The translations under genes and the position numbers were made by a program. The notes beneath the pieces were generated by a model. That model did no database searches and had not been told where the DNA came from. It worked only from the letters and a program-made list of their open reading frames with translations. Source: Candidatus Hydrogenedentota bacterium (GTDB lineage Bacteria > Hydrogenedentota > Hydrogenedentia > Hydrogenedentales > CAITNO01). From it: a stretch of 7,650 nt of DNA. Position 1 is the first letter of the stretch. Each line of letters begins with the position of its first letter. The DNA lies in the NCBI GenBank assembly GCA_022710255.1, contig JAKLHG010000176.1, forward strand, positions 1 through 7,650. The letters are read 5' to 3'. Positions 1-5,869 of this stretch are shown in pieces.

Positions 1-441
1 CGGCACCACATTGACCCCGCCCCCGGAACCGTGAATGTGCCGTTCAAAGTAGGCGTAATGAGCGCCGGGCTCAACCTCGATGACCGCGTTCATGGTGTGC
101 TGCACATCAACCGCGTTGGGAAAGGTACAATGAGCGAGGAAAGAAGCTCGCGCGTTCTGTTTGATGCGGATGTCGAGATTAATATGCTGCCGTCCGCTTT
201 CTGGAAGCACCCCGAAGCAGATATGGACCGGCTTTTCAAGGTGCGTACCATCATCCAGCGAAATAACGGCGTCCACGCCCTTGTCGGTTTCATTGGCGTC
301 GACGTTCAGGCCCGAAACGAGTTTTACCCCGACGACACGGTTTTCATGAATTTCAATGCGCGCCACATCGTCTCCGAAGGGCTTGTGCGGGTCCAGGCCG
401 ATGGATTGCATCAGTGCCGCAACGATATCCTTTTGGGTCAT
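1..441 (-). CDS. SufB/SufD-family Fe-S cluster assembly scaffold protein (N-terminal part, runs off the left edge)
   Basis: The minus-strand frame is open from the ATG at 441 to the window edge, giving the first 147 residues. It resembles the short SufB/SufD-like proteins paired with SufC in minimal Suf systems. These act with the SufC ATPase as a cytoplasmic scaffold for building Fe-S clusters. Typical stretches are PVHICFGVLP (71-80), SFLAHCTFPNA (100-110) with Cys105, and a Y-x-E-x-H-x-H-G pattern (131-138) followed by GGVNVVP. The start is fixed by an ATGA overlap with the sufC stop (441-438), which implies translational coupling. The usual long SufB N-terminus is absent, since conserved-looking sequence begins within about 70 residues. 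The C-terminal half, which carries the residues that separate SufB from SufD, lies outside the window, so the paralogue is left open. Confidence 0.85.
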   Translation of the reverse strand, partial: MTQKDIVAALMQSIGLDPHKPFGDDVARIEIHENRVVGVKLVSGLNVDANETDKGVDAVISLDDGTHLEKPVHICFGVLPESGRQHINLDIRIKQNARASFLAHCTFPNAVDVQHTMNAVIEVEPGAHYAYFERHIHGSGGGVNVVP

Positions 442-1175
442 GCCTGTATTTCCTTTACGGCCGGACGGTTGATGTGATCGCAGGAAATGCACTTGTCGGC
501 AAAGTACCGGCCTATTTTTTTCACATTGCCCTTGTCCAGCAATGTTCCGCTGCAAATAAGAAAGGCATGATCGGCCTGTTCGAGCACCGACATGCTGTGC
601 GTGATCATAATTACCGTGACGCCTTTGTCCTTCAGGCGGCGCAACGCTTCGAAAATCTTCTGCAGCGCTTCAATATCGATGCCGGAATCGGGTTCATCCA
701 TCAGGATGACCCGCGGTTCCATGGCGAGGATGGAAGCCAGTTCAATGCGCTTGCGCTCGCCACCGCTCAAGGTCCGGTCCACGCTGCGGTGAAGGTACCG
801 GTCCGGTTCCAGGCCGAGGCTGTCAAGCAGTTCCTTCACGTACGCCGTGTCTTTTCGCCTCGACCCAGCCGTAACAAAGCGTTGCACAGACAGCCCTTCG
901 AAGCGTGCCGGCTCCTGCCAGGCCAGCGTGATACCCCGGCGTGCCCGCTCATCCACGGAAACACCGCGCAGTGAACGCCCTTCGTATAGCACCTCTCCAT
1001 CGTAGCGGGTATAGCCGTGCAGCCCCATGATGACATTTGCCAAGGTGGATTTGCCTGCGCCGTTCGGCCCGATAACGGCATGAACATGACCTGCCCAAAA
1101 ATCCAGCGATATGGAATCCAAAATCTTTTTGCCATCGAAAGTCAGTGTCAGATTGCAAACGGAAAGAATATTCAT
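438..1175 (-). CDS. sufC: SufC, ABC-type ATPase of the Suf Fe-S cluster assembly system
   Basis: This encodes a cytoplasmic ATPase of 245 residues, close to the usual SufC length of about 250, that powers Fe-S assembly on a SufB/SufD-type scaffold. All ABC motifs are visible: Walker A GPNGAGKST (36-44), Q-loop Gln87 in AWQEPARF, signature LSGGE (136-140), Walker B VILMDEPD (156-163), the SufC-like D-loop SGIDIEAL (164-171) and H-loop His193. There is no membrane segment, as expected for SufC rather than a transporter subunit. The start at 1175 is chosen because homology begins at once and AGGAG lies 11 nt upstream; the frame is open further upstream to an ATG at 1304, but that stretch looks non-coding. 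The stop overlaps the start of the downstream scaffold gene. An unusual feature is a C-x-x-C pair near the C-terminus (Cys229, Cys232). Confidence 0.93.
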   Translation of the reverse strand: MNILSVCNLTLTFDGKKILDSISLDFWAGHVHAVIGPNGAGKSTLANVIMGLHGYTRYDGEVLYEGRSLRGVSVDERARRGITLAWQEPARFEGLSVQRFVTAGSRRKDTAYVKELLDSLGLEPDRYLHRSVDRTLSGGERKRIELASILAMEPRVILMDEPDSGIDIEALQKIFEALRRLKDKGVTVIMITHSMSVLEQADHAFLICSGTLLDKGNVKKIGRYFADKCISCDHINRPAVKEIQA

Positions 1176-1207
1176 AATGGAACAGGCTCCTGGAAACACA
1201 CCCCGCA

Positions 1208-1228
1208 TGTTGCCGTCACGGTGCAACA
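1208..1228. repeat. Inverted repeat in the sufC leader
   Basis: Perfect 6-bp arms TGTTGC and GCAACA are separated by 9 nt. They lie between the putative sufC promoter (about 1257-1265) and the sufC start at 1175, so they would form a hairpin in the 5' leader of the suf transcript. Whether this has a function is not known. Confidence 0.3.
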
Positions 1229-1266
1229 CGTGGAAATAAAACTGGTTGGCTGGTAAATGATAGCAT

Positions 1267-1285
1267 AACACAATGGTGTTGTGTT
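1267..1285. promoter_or_regulatory. 19-bp inverted repeat next to the sufC -10 box (candidate operator)
   Basis: Perfect 7-bp arms AACACAA and TTGTGTT flank a 5-nt centre (TGGTG). The repeat ends 2 bp from the extended -10 box of sufC (1257-1265). It would therefore occupy the spacer and -35 region of that promoter, where a repressor, or an activator replacing a poor -35, would bind. It does not match a Fur box or another operator I can name. Confidence 0.4.
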
Positions 1286-1353
1286 TTGTTCGGGAACGGG
1301 ACAATACATTAAACTATACGTCTATGCCAGCGGGAATAATGCGAACGGACCTG

Positions 1354-1378
1354 GCGTTTTACGTAGTGTCGTAAACGC
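1354..1378. repeat. Imperfect inverted repeat upstream of the Fe-SOD gene
   Basis: GCGTTTTACG (1354-1363) pairs with CGTAAACGC (1370-1378) across a 6-nt loop, with one bulged T. The stem is long for chance. It lies 56 bp upstream of the SOD start, so it could be an operator or, if transcription starts upstream, a leader hairpin. No run of T follows it, so a simple intrinsic terminator is unlikely. Confidence 0.35.
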
Positions 1379-1434
1379 GATGGCATCAAGCGACTAATGG
1401 TGGAATGCTTTATACAAACCAGGAGGAAAAAACG

Positions 1435-2028
1435 ATGAGTTTTGCACAGCCACAACTGCCCTATGACCTGGGCGCCTTGAGTCCTTTTCTCTCCGAGGAA
1501 CAAATGTCCTATCACTATGGAAAACATCATGCCGCCTACTTCAACAATCTGAACGGCCTGGTGGATGGCAAGCCCGAGTCGGAGATGACCTTGAAAGACG
1601 TGGTTATGAATTCTTCGGCAGGTGTTTTCAACAATGCCGCCCAGGCGTGGAATCATAGTTTCTTTTGGCATTGCATGTCGCCTTCCGGTGGCGGCGCGCC
1701 TGCGGGTGCATTGCTCGCCAATATCGAACGTGATTTCGGTTCTCTGGACGCGTTCAAAGAACAATTCTCATCGGCGGCGGCCAAACTTTTCGGTTCTGGA
1801 TGGGCCTGGCTGGCGGCGGATAGTACGGGCAAACTCGAAATCATGCCCCTGAGCAATGCCGATACCCCGCTGCGCCATGGTCAGGAACCCCTATTGACGC
1901 TGGATGTGTGGGAGCATGCATATTACGTTGACTACCGGAATGCACGCCCTAAATTTATTGAAGGGTTCTGGGACGTGGTTGACTGGAGTTTTGCCGCCCA
2001 AAACCTGAGCACCCCTTTTAAGGAATAG
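1435..2028 (+). CDS. sodB: Superoxide dismutase, Fe-type, cytoplasmic
   Basis: This encodes a 197-residue Fe/Mn-family superoxide dismutase, converting superoxide to oxygen and hydrogen peroxide. The four metal ligands align with E. coli SodB: His27 (SYHYGKHH), His74 (WNHSFFW), Asp157 and His161 (DVWEHAYY). Gln70 in FNNAAQAWNH is the active-site glutamine at the position typical of Fe-SODs; in Mn-SODs it comes from the C-terminal domain. There is no signal peptide, so the enzyme should be cytoplasmic. The start at 1435 has a perfect AGGAGG 8 nt upstream (1421-1426). An in-frame ATG at 1405 would add ten residues with no family counterpart. The gene is divergent from sufC and convergent with the small gene at 2091-2423. 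Confidence 0.95.
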   Translation: MSFAQPQLPYDLGALSPFLSEEQMSYHYGKHHAAYFNNLNGLVDGKPESEMTLKDVVMNSSAGVFNNAAQAWNHSFFWHCMSPSGGGAPAGALLANIERDFGSLDAFKEQFSSAAAKLFGSGWAWLAADSTGKLEIMPLSNADTPLRHGQEPLLTLDVWEHAYYVDYRNARPKFIEGFWDVVDWSFAAQNLSTPFKE

Positions 2029-2029
2029 C

Positions 2030-2089
2030 GGTACCCTGATCAGTACCCGGACGCATCCCTGCCTGTTACCATGCAGGGAGGTGACCGGG
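2030..2089. terminator. Hairpin cluster between convergent genes (possible bidirectional terminator)
   Basis: The 62-bp gap between the SOD stop and the stop of the opposing gene is full of inverted repeats. GGTAC (2030-2034) pairs with GTACC (2043-2047). TCCCTGC (2056-2062) pairs with GCAGGGA (2073-2079). CCCGG (2046-2050) pairs with CCGGG (2085-2089), enclosing the second stem. The nested CCCGG and TCCCTGC stems make a strong structure. No T-run follows on either strand, so termination by this element alone is uncertain. Confidence 0.4.
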
Positions 2090-2090
2090 A

Positions 2091-2423
2091 TCATCCTTCG
2101 CCTATTTCTCCGATAAAGCAGGGCTGAGCGCCTTTTACCGGGATGACGAGTTGCTGGCCTTCCGTGGTTACCGTGATGGCATTGATGTCAAAATCATCGG
2201 GCAGCACACGGATAGACTCGATGCTGTCTCTCGGGATGACGTGCTGGCTTAATTTGTCGTCTATTTGGACACCCGTTTTACTGCTGCGTGTCACCATAAT
2301 GACGCGTCCCGTGACGGCGACCCAACAGTCATTGAAGACAACACATTTTCCCACGAAGGAAAGAGGTCGCTGTTCATGGTATGATTTATACAAGCGTACC
2401 CGTATCATTTTGTCTTTCAGCAT
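2091..2423 (-). CDS. Hypothetical small protein, probably beta-rich
   Basis: This 110-residue protein was not recognised. Coding is supported by GGAGA 7 nt before the ATG at 2423, a good extended -10 promoter upstream, and a plausible residue make-up with alternating hydrophobic positions. Segments such as KCVVFNDCWVAVTGRVIMVT (26-45), SIESIRVLPDDFD (67-79) and NAITVTTEGQQLVIPVKG (81-98) look like beta strands. The pattern suggests a small beta barrel, perhaps Sm- or SH3-like, but this is inference. There is no signal peptide or membrane segment. Two cysteines (27, 33) lie in the first predicted strand region and one (102) near the end. The gene stands alone, convergent with the SOD gene and separated from the mobile element by about 260 bp. 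Confidence 0.55.
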   Translation of the reverse strand: MLKDKMIRVRLYKSYHEQRPLSFVGKCVVFNDCWVAVTGRVIMVTRSSKTGVQIDDKLSQHVIPRDSIESIRVLPDDFDINAITVTTEGQQLVIPVKGAQPCFIGEIGEG

Positions 2424-2467
2424 GGCTTGTTCTCCACGGTATTGGTTTCATTGGCATTATCATGCGA

Positions 2468-2476
2468 AGTATACCA
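2468..2476 (-). promoter_or_regulatory. Extended -10 promoter of the small hypothetical gene
   Basis: On the minus strand, TG-G-TATACT reads at 2476-2468 and is a close match to an extended -10 box. A clear -35 is missing, which extended -10 promoters tolerate. It predicts a start near 2461 and a leader of about 38 nt ending in the GGAGA ribosome binding site (2435-2431). Confidence 0.5.
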
Positions 2477-2685
2477 TATGCTACGCACCGGGCGGAACAG
2501 GGTAAAGGAGTTTACAGCGATAACGAACGTAAGCGCCCTGTGAGGAAACGACGGGGCATGGCGGCAAGGTAGGCGTATGTTCAGGAGGGCTGAAGACACG
2601 GGGGGTATTGGTGCCAAGGGAAGGGGGGGCGATAAGAGATAAACGACGCGCAGAGGGGAGAGACAACCAGGAACCACCGGCGGGC
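2477..2685. other. Non-coding gap left of the mobile element, with a G-rich tract at 2600-2629
   Basis: No convincing gene is seen here. On the plus strand the second half is strongly purine-rich. It includes G-runs at 2600-2605 (six G), 2618-2620 (three G) and 2623-2629 (seven G), which could form a G-quadruplex if the last run splits in two. The left end of the insertion element must lie somewhere here, but no terminal inverted repeat or target duplication could be identified. Confidence 0.4.
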
Positions 2686-4122
2686 TTAGGAGGAATTGAA
2701 ACGGATTTGAATGGCCTCGGTACAGAGCGCGTCGTATTCCTGTATGCTGAGTGCGACGTTTCGCAGGGCTTCGAGCAGGCGGTAGGCCAGGTCTCGTAGC
2801 GAACCGAACCCGTTGGGGAAATTCCTGCGCAAGAGATTGCCTTTCTCCAGTAGTTGCATGATGAGGTGGGCTATCTGGAGTATCAGGTAATAGATTTTCA
2901 TACCATTGTAGTCATTGGAGTAGGCGTGCTCCAAGTTGTATCCGCCTTTTTTCTGCGCGTTAAAACCTTCGTTTTCAATCTTCCAGCGTATTCGTCCTCC
3001 GTTGTTAGCCAAGGGGATCACTTTATCCGCCGTAACGACGACATTGGTGACCCACTTGAACTTGGTGGTCTTGGGTTCGTTGTTCGTATCAGGCCGCGTG
3101 TCGAGACATTCGACCACATTCACCTGGTGTTTGCTGCGTTTGGAATCTATATAGATGATATCGTTGACCCAACGGAAACGTTGCTTAATTTCGCGATTGG
3201 GCCCCGTGTGCCACAAGCGTCGGTTTTCAGGCGTGACCGTGGCCAGCGCTTCAAATTCCTCATTGATAGAGGCTACCTGGTCATCTGAAAGGGAGATCAT
3301 GTACTTCCATTTGTAGCGTTCGCAGCGTTCGAAAACCGGTCCTACAGCGAACAGTCCGTCCATGGACAAGAGCAAAGGGAGCCGGGGAAAACGGGCATGC
3401 AGACGGTCCACCAAGCGGTAGAACGCCTTGAGTTCGCAGTCCTGTTTGCGTTTTTCCTCGCTGGCGGCGGGATCGATTACATCGGTATTTTCCACGAACT
3501 CCGTCAGGATGGAAAAGGCGAATCCACTGGGGGTCACCAGTTTGGCTTCAAGGACGTAATGGTAGTACCGGGTTATTCCATTCTTGGTCTTGGTCAGGCA
3601 ATGCGCGCAATGCCGTTCGCGGTAGGAGCGCAGCTGCGTGCCGTCTATGGCTATGACGTAGTAGCGGTCGAACAGTCGTTGGGTCTCCAATACCCGTTTA
3701 TTGATAAGGGTTTCGGTCATCCCACACAAAACTTCCTGCACTTCGTCGAATTGCAGACCAATCAGCACATAGTTCATCGTGTCGCCATGGGGGACGCTAT
3801 TGACGTCGAAGATTGCCTTAAACAATTGCACGAGGAAGGTCGTGAAAAGTTTCAAACGTATCTGACGGCGGGCGCCGAGCATGGAACTGTGCATGAGCAC
3901 GCACAGAAAGACAAGCGATGCGACGCTGTACTCCACATCGTCGGGGGATTGAGGCTTTCGGGGATCGGAAAGGGACGCAAAACGCTTGTCTATGCGCCCA
4001 AAAAAGTGCGTGTAGGTCCTCAAGAAGGCCCGGATGGTTTCCTGTTGTTCTTTTTCCGGGTCTGCAGGAACTGCCTTTGTGCGGTTCCCATGCGCTCGAT
4101 GAGACGTTTTAGTTTTTTCCAT
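2686..4122 (-). CDS. IS4-superfamily DDE transposase
   Basis: This enzyme would cut and rejoin the element's DNA ends. The frame is open from an ATG at 4200 (504 residues), but its first part overlaps the better-conserved upstream gene. The start is therefore placed at the ATG at 4122 (478 residues), with 4134 as an alternative; neither has a clear ribosome binding site. In numbering from 4200, the catalytic acids are probably Asp186 (YVIAIDGTQL), Asp281 (LLLSMDGLF) and Glu409 in RIRWKIENEGFNAQKK (403-418). That last stretch resembles the IS4 Y-R-E-K signature in its R-3-E spacing. A basic N-terminus and a PRKPQSPDDVEYS stretch (80-92) precede the core. The frame lies -1 relative to the upstream gene, so frameshifted expression is possible. 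The reading frame is intact. The exact IS family (IS4 or an ISNCY subgroup) is uncertain. Confidence 0.88.
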   Translation of the reverse strand: MEKTKTSHRAHGNRTKAVPADPEKEQQETIRAFLRTYTHFFGRIDKRFASLSDPRKPQSPDDVEYSVASLVFLCVLMHSSMLGARRQIRLKLFTTFLVQLFKAIFDVNSVPHGDTMNYVLIGLQFDEVQEVLCGMTETLINKRVLETQRLFDRYYVIAIDGTQLRSYRERHCAHCLTKTKNGITRYYHYVLEAKLVTPSGFAFSILTEFVENTDVIDPAASEEKRKQDCELKAFYRLVDRLHARFPRLPLLLSMDGLFAVGPVFERCERYKWKYMISLSDDQVASINEEFEALATVTPENRRLWHTGPNREIKQRFRWVNDIIYIDSKRSKHQVNVVECLDTRPDTNNEPKTTKFKWVTNVVVTADKVIPLANNGGRIRWKIENEGFNAQKKGGYNLEHAYSNDYNGMKIYYLILQIAHLIMQLLEKGNLLRRNFPNGFGSLRDLAYRLLEALRNVALSIQEYDALCTEAIQIRFNSS

Positions 4123-4367
4123 TCGGCGATCCATTGAGCCACGTCGCGGCGCAAGTTGCGGGGCACGTAGAGGGTATGCGTCGTCCGACCCTCCTTCCAC
4201 GTCAGCAAGGCGGTTTCATGGATGGGGCCTTCCTTGGCGCACCGGCAGCGTGGGTTTCCGCATCGGGTGCGGGTGATCGTGAGCGAGGCGGGCAGGAAGG
4301 GTCCTATCCGGGCGATGCGTTCGAGTACTTGGCGTCCTTGGGCGTTGGTGGCGGTTGTCTTGTTCAT
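4020..4367 (-). CDS. DUF6788-like small protein encoded by the insertion element
   Basis: This 115-residue basic protein overlaps the start of the transposase gene. It carries a compact Cys motif, CGNPRCRC (36-43), with His50 soon after. These residues could bind zinc and so contact nucleic acid. The stretch LTWKEGRTTHTLYVPRNLRRDVAQWIAEWKKLKRLIERM (55-93) is characteristic of small proteins I recall as DUF6788, often found beside transposases; that assignment is from memory. The C-terminal part is rich in Lys and Arg. The start at 4367 lacks a ribosome binding site, but it coincides with the predicted transcription start of a strong promoter, so the mRNA may be leaderless. A role as accessory factor or regulator of transposition is inference. 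Confidence 0.8.
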   Translation of the reverse strand: MNKTTATNAQGRQVLERIARIGPFLPASLTITRTRCGNPRCRCAKEGPIHETALLTWKEGRTTHTLYVPRNLRRDVAQWIAEWKKLKRLIERMGTAQRQFLQTRKKNNRKPSGPS

Positions 4368-4368
4368 A

Positions 4369-4390
4369 TTAGAAGTATATACACTTCTAA
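4369..4390. promoter_or_regulatory. 22-bp near-perfect palindrome over the element's -10 box (candidate operator)
   Basis: Arms of 8 bp, TTAGAAGT and ACTTCTAA, flank a 6-bp centre in which four of six bases also pair. The palindrome covers the whole -10 box and ends one base before the start codon. A dimeric repressor bound here would block transcription. The regulator could be the element's own small protein or a host factor. Confidence 0.6.
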
Positions 4391-4402
4391 GATAATAGTC
4401 AA
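4374..4402 (-). promoter_or_regulatory. Strong sigma-70-type promoter of the insertion element
   Basis: On the minus strand TTGACT (4402-4397) and TATACT (4379-4374) are separated by exactly 17 bp. This is the best promoter match in the window. A normal 6-nt discriminator puts the first transcribed base at 4367, the A of the ATG of the first element gene. Confidence 0.8.
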
Positions 4403-4518
4403 GTGAAAAATGAGGCTTGGCGAAGAATATTTTTTCGGGACACCGGGGAACTCAGGACAGTAGCGGGTTCTCTACGCGAAGAATTTGCCGTTCTTTATCG
4501 CTGAGGAGTTTACCCGGA

Positions 4519-5652
4519 TTACAGCGCCTCTGCACAATCAATTATGGTTTCATAATTGCGGAGCGCTGTCAGGGTAAGTTTGCGTCCATAGGGGCAGGCG
4601 GACGGCATGAGCACAAATCCGCGTCCGGGCGTACGCGTGCCTTCCTCAAGGGCGCGCAGTACCTTATCGCGAAACAGATTCGGGGGTAAGGTTTCAATAT
4701 CGCTTACCTCAAGATTGCCGAAAAGCACCATGTCTGTGCCGTAGTGCGCGCGCACCCACGCTAATTCCACATCACCTTGGGGCGGTGGTTCGATAGGATC
4801 CAGCCCGTCGGGGCGCATCGCGGCGATATCGTCCAGGATATCACGCAGCCGGCCATGGGAGTGAATGCGTGCATAACCGCCGTGGCGCTGGATGGCGGTA
4901 ATCATGGGCGCCACATACGGCACTACAAATTCACGGAACAAGGTCGGCGGCAAATATGGCGGCGCGGCATATTCAGGACCATAGACACGCCATAACCGGC
5001 CGGGAAGTTCCCGGGATACCGCTTCCGTCCTTTGGATCAGCGCCGGAGCAAACCAGTCGAGCAGCGCCCGGAAAAGCCCTGGGTCCGTTAAAGCAATCAT
5101 TGTGTAGGTACCCAGGTCGAAAAGGGATGCGGCGAGGCATAGCGGATCCGGCGTGTCCAGCATCACAATGCCCGAGTCGGCCAGGGCTGTTTCCGCTTCC
5201 AGTACTCCTGAAAGGTCCGGCGTTCCGACGGAGACCGGAGGGGGAAGCGTTAAAAAAGCGCGTAGATCCCTTTCATCCTTTAGCAGGTGTTCTTCGGTCC
5301 AAATCGTGTTTACGTCCGGATCCCGCCGTGTGCACGAGGTCAACATGCGTCCCCCTACTGTCAGCCGGTGGGTAACCTGTCGACTGCCCTGGTACAGACA
5401 GGTCTCTGTGGATGCCAGAGCCGCCACGGGGTCCGGCTGCACTCCTTGAAAGGCCGCTCCGCGCATGACGATACGATCGGTGTGGTTGCGCGCCAGTTCA
5501 ATCAGGGGCCGCCAGGAAGAGTGAGAATAGATATTAAACGGGTCGTCATCCTCTGGGCATTCATCCAGCCCGTTGATTTCGTAAAACGATACCGGAGGCC
5601 TGTCTACCGTCTCGCCGCGTAGCGTACGGAGCAACCGTTCATGCCTGGTCAT
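4519..5652 (-). CDS. Uroporphyrinogen decarboxylase-like protein (URO-D/MtaA superfamily, probable methyltransferase)
   Basis: This 377-residue protein belongs to the URO-D superfamily. It includes heme-pathway HemE and the MtaA/CmuA-type enzymes that move methyl groups between corrinoid proteins and thiols. The start MTRHERLLRTLRGETVDRPPV is typical of the family, and a GGAAGGGA stretch lies upstream of the ATG at 5652. The core barrel motifs include ARIHSHGRLRDILDDI (261-276), GLDPIEPPPQGDVEL (283-297), VLFGNLEV (309-316) and FVLMPSACPYG (346-356). True HemE features are not evident, so heme synthesis is unlikely. MtaA-type enzymes bind zinc through His-x-Cys and a later Cys; here the first motif reads HSHG (264-267), with His in place of Cys, and Cys353 is a candidate for the later ligand. 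The substrate is unknown. The gene is on the same strand as the Mn-SOD but is separated by 278 bp and a terminator. Confidence 0.82.
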   Translation of the reverse strand: MTRHERLLRTLRGETVDRPPVSFYEINGLDECPEDDDPFNIYSHSSWRPLIELARNHTDRIVMRGAAFQGVQPDPVAALASTETCLYQGSRQVTHRLTVGGRMLTSCTRRDPDVNTIWTEEHLLKDERDLRAFLTLPPPVSVGTPDLSGVLEAETALADSGIVMLDTPDPLCLAASLFDLGTYTMIALTDPGLFRALLDWFAPALIQRTEAVSRELPGRLWRVYGPEYAAPPYLPPTLFREFVVPYVAPMITAIQRHGGYARIHSHGRLRDILDDIAAMRPDGLDPIEPPPQGDVELAWVRAHYGTDMVLFGNLEVSDIETLPPNLFRDKVLRALEEGTRTPGRGFVLMPSACPYGRKLTLTALRNYETIIDCAEAL

Positions 5653-5767
5653 GCCTGTCCCTTCCTGTGCCCGGTGGATTCTGCGTCCGGGCCGATAGTA
5701 CTGTCCGGGGCTCGCATTTGTCTGGTCCGGTGCTCTGCCTGAAAAGTTCTAAAATATCGTCGTGTTG

Positions 5768-5777
5768 CCGATATCGG
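5768..5777. promoter_or_regulatory. 10-bp perfect palindrome upstream of the URO-D-like gene
   Basis: CCGATATCGG lies about 115 bp upstream of the URO-D-like start. Just downstream of it on the minus strand is a TATTTT sequence that could serve as a weak -10. The palindrome is short and could be chance; an operator role is only a possibility. The rest of the 5653-5930 gap, apart from the terminator, shows no gene. Confidence 0.2.
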
Positions 5778-5869
5778 TGTATTCTAAATGGCTTTGGCCT
5801 GGAAATCAATCCTGCTGTTCTTACCGCTTGACAGGAAAGGTCCTGCACCCGGAAGGGAACCAATAAATA

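Larger units (their letters stand above)
1176..1434. promoter_or_regulatory. Divergent control region between sufC and the Fe-SOD gene
   Basis: This 259-bp gap separates two divergent genes and holds no convincing ORF. For sufC (minus) there is an extended -10 at 1265-1257 (TG-C-TATCAT) without a good -35. It predicts a leader of about 75 nt. For the SOD gene (plus), TG-C-TTTATA at 1406-1414 resembles an extended -10, but it would start transcription almost at the ribosome binding site AGGAGG (1421-1426). TTGTTC (1286-1291) with TAAACT (1310-1315) is an alternative. Three inverted repeats listed separately lie here. The layout suits shared control by a redox- or iron-responsive regulator, but no known operator was recognised. 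Confidence 0.5.
2686..4402 (-). mobile_element. IS4-like insertion element with two overlapping genes; ends not resolved
   Basis: The element contains a promoter (-35 outer edge at 4402), a DUF6788-type small gene and a DDE transposase gene overlapping it. The span given is only the minimum from the transposase stop to the -35 box. Terminal inverted repeats were searched for by eye in about 2580-2690 and 4367-4470 and none better than a 6-mer was found, so the true ends lie outside this span. Both genes are intact, so the element could be active. The insertion separates the Fe-SOD side from the Mn-SOD side of the neighbourhood. Confidence 0.7.

Noticed and set aside
31..477. Long plus-strand frame over the left end
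   Set aside because: It lies opposite the clear SufB/SufD-like gene and its product has no recognisable features.
2417..2677. Minus-strand frame of 86 codons between the small gene and the element
   Set aside because: It overlaps the start of the better-supported 110-residue gene and its promoter, and the product is of low complexity.
3397..4137. Plus-strand frame of 246 codons inside the insertion element
   Set aside because: It is antisense to the transposase core, with a composition expected of a shadow frame and no ribosome binding site.
2613..4426. GCCAAG at 2613-2618 and its reverse complement near 4415-4420 as terminal inverted repeats
   Set aside because: Only six bases match and the flanks do not extend; chance is more likely.
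2594..4451. GACAC-GGGG-like sequences left and right of the element as a target-site duplication
   Set aside because: The copies differ and are not at demonstrable ends of the element.
4519..5652. HemE, the true uroporphyrinogen decarboxylase of heme synthesis
   Set aside because: The sequence follows the MtaA-like branch (HSHG and DPIEPPPQGDVEL motifs) and no heme genes are nearby.
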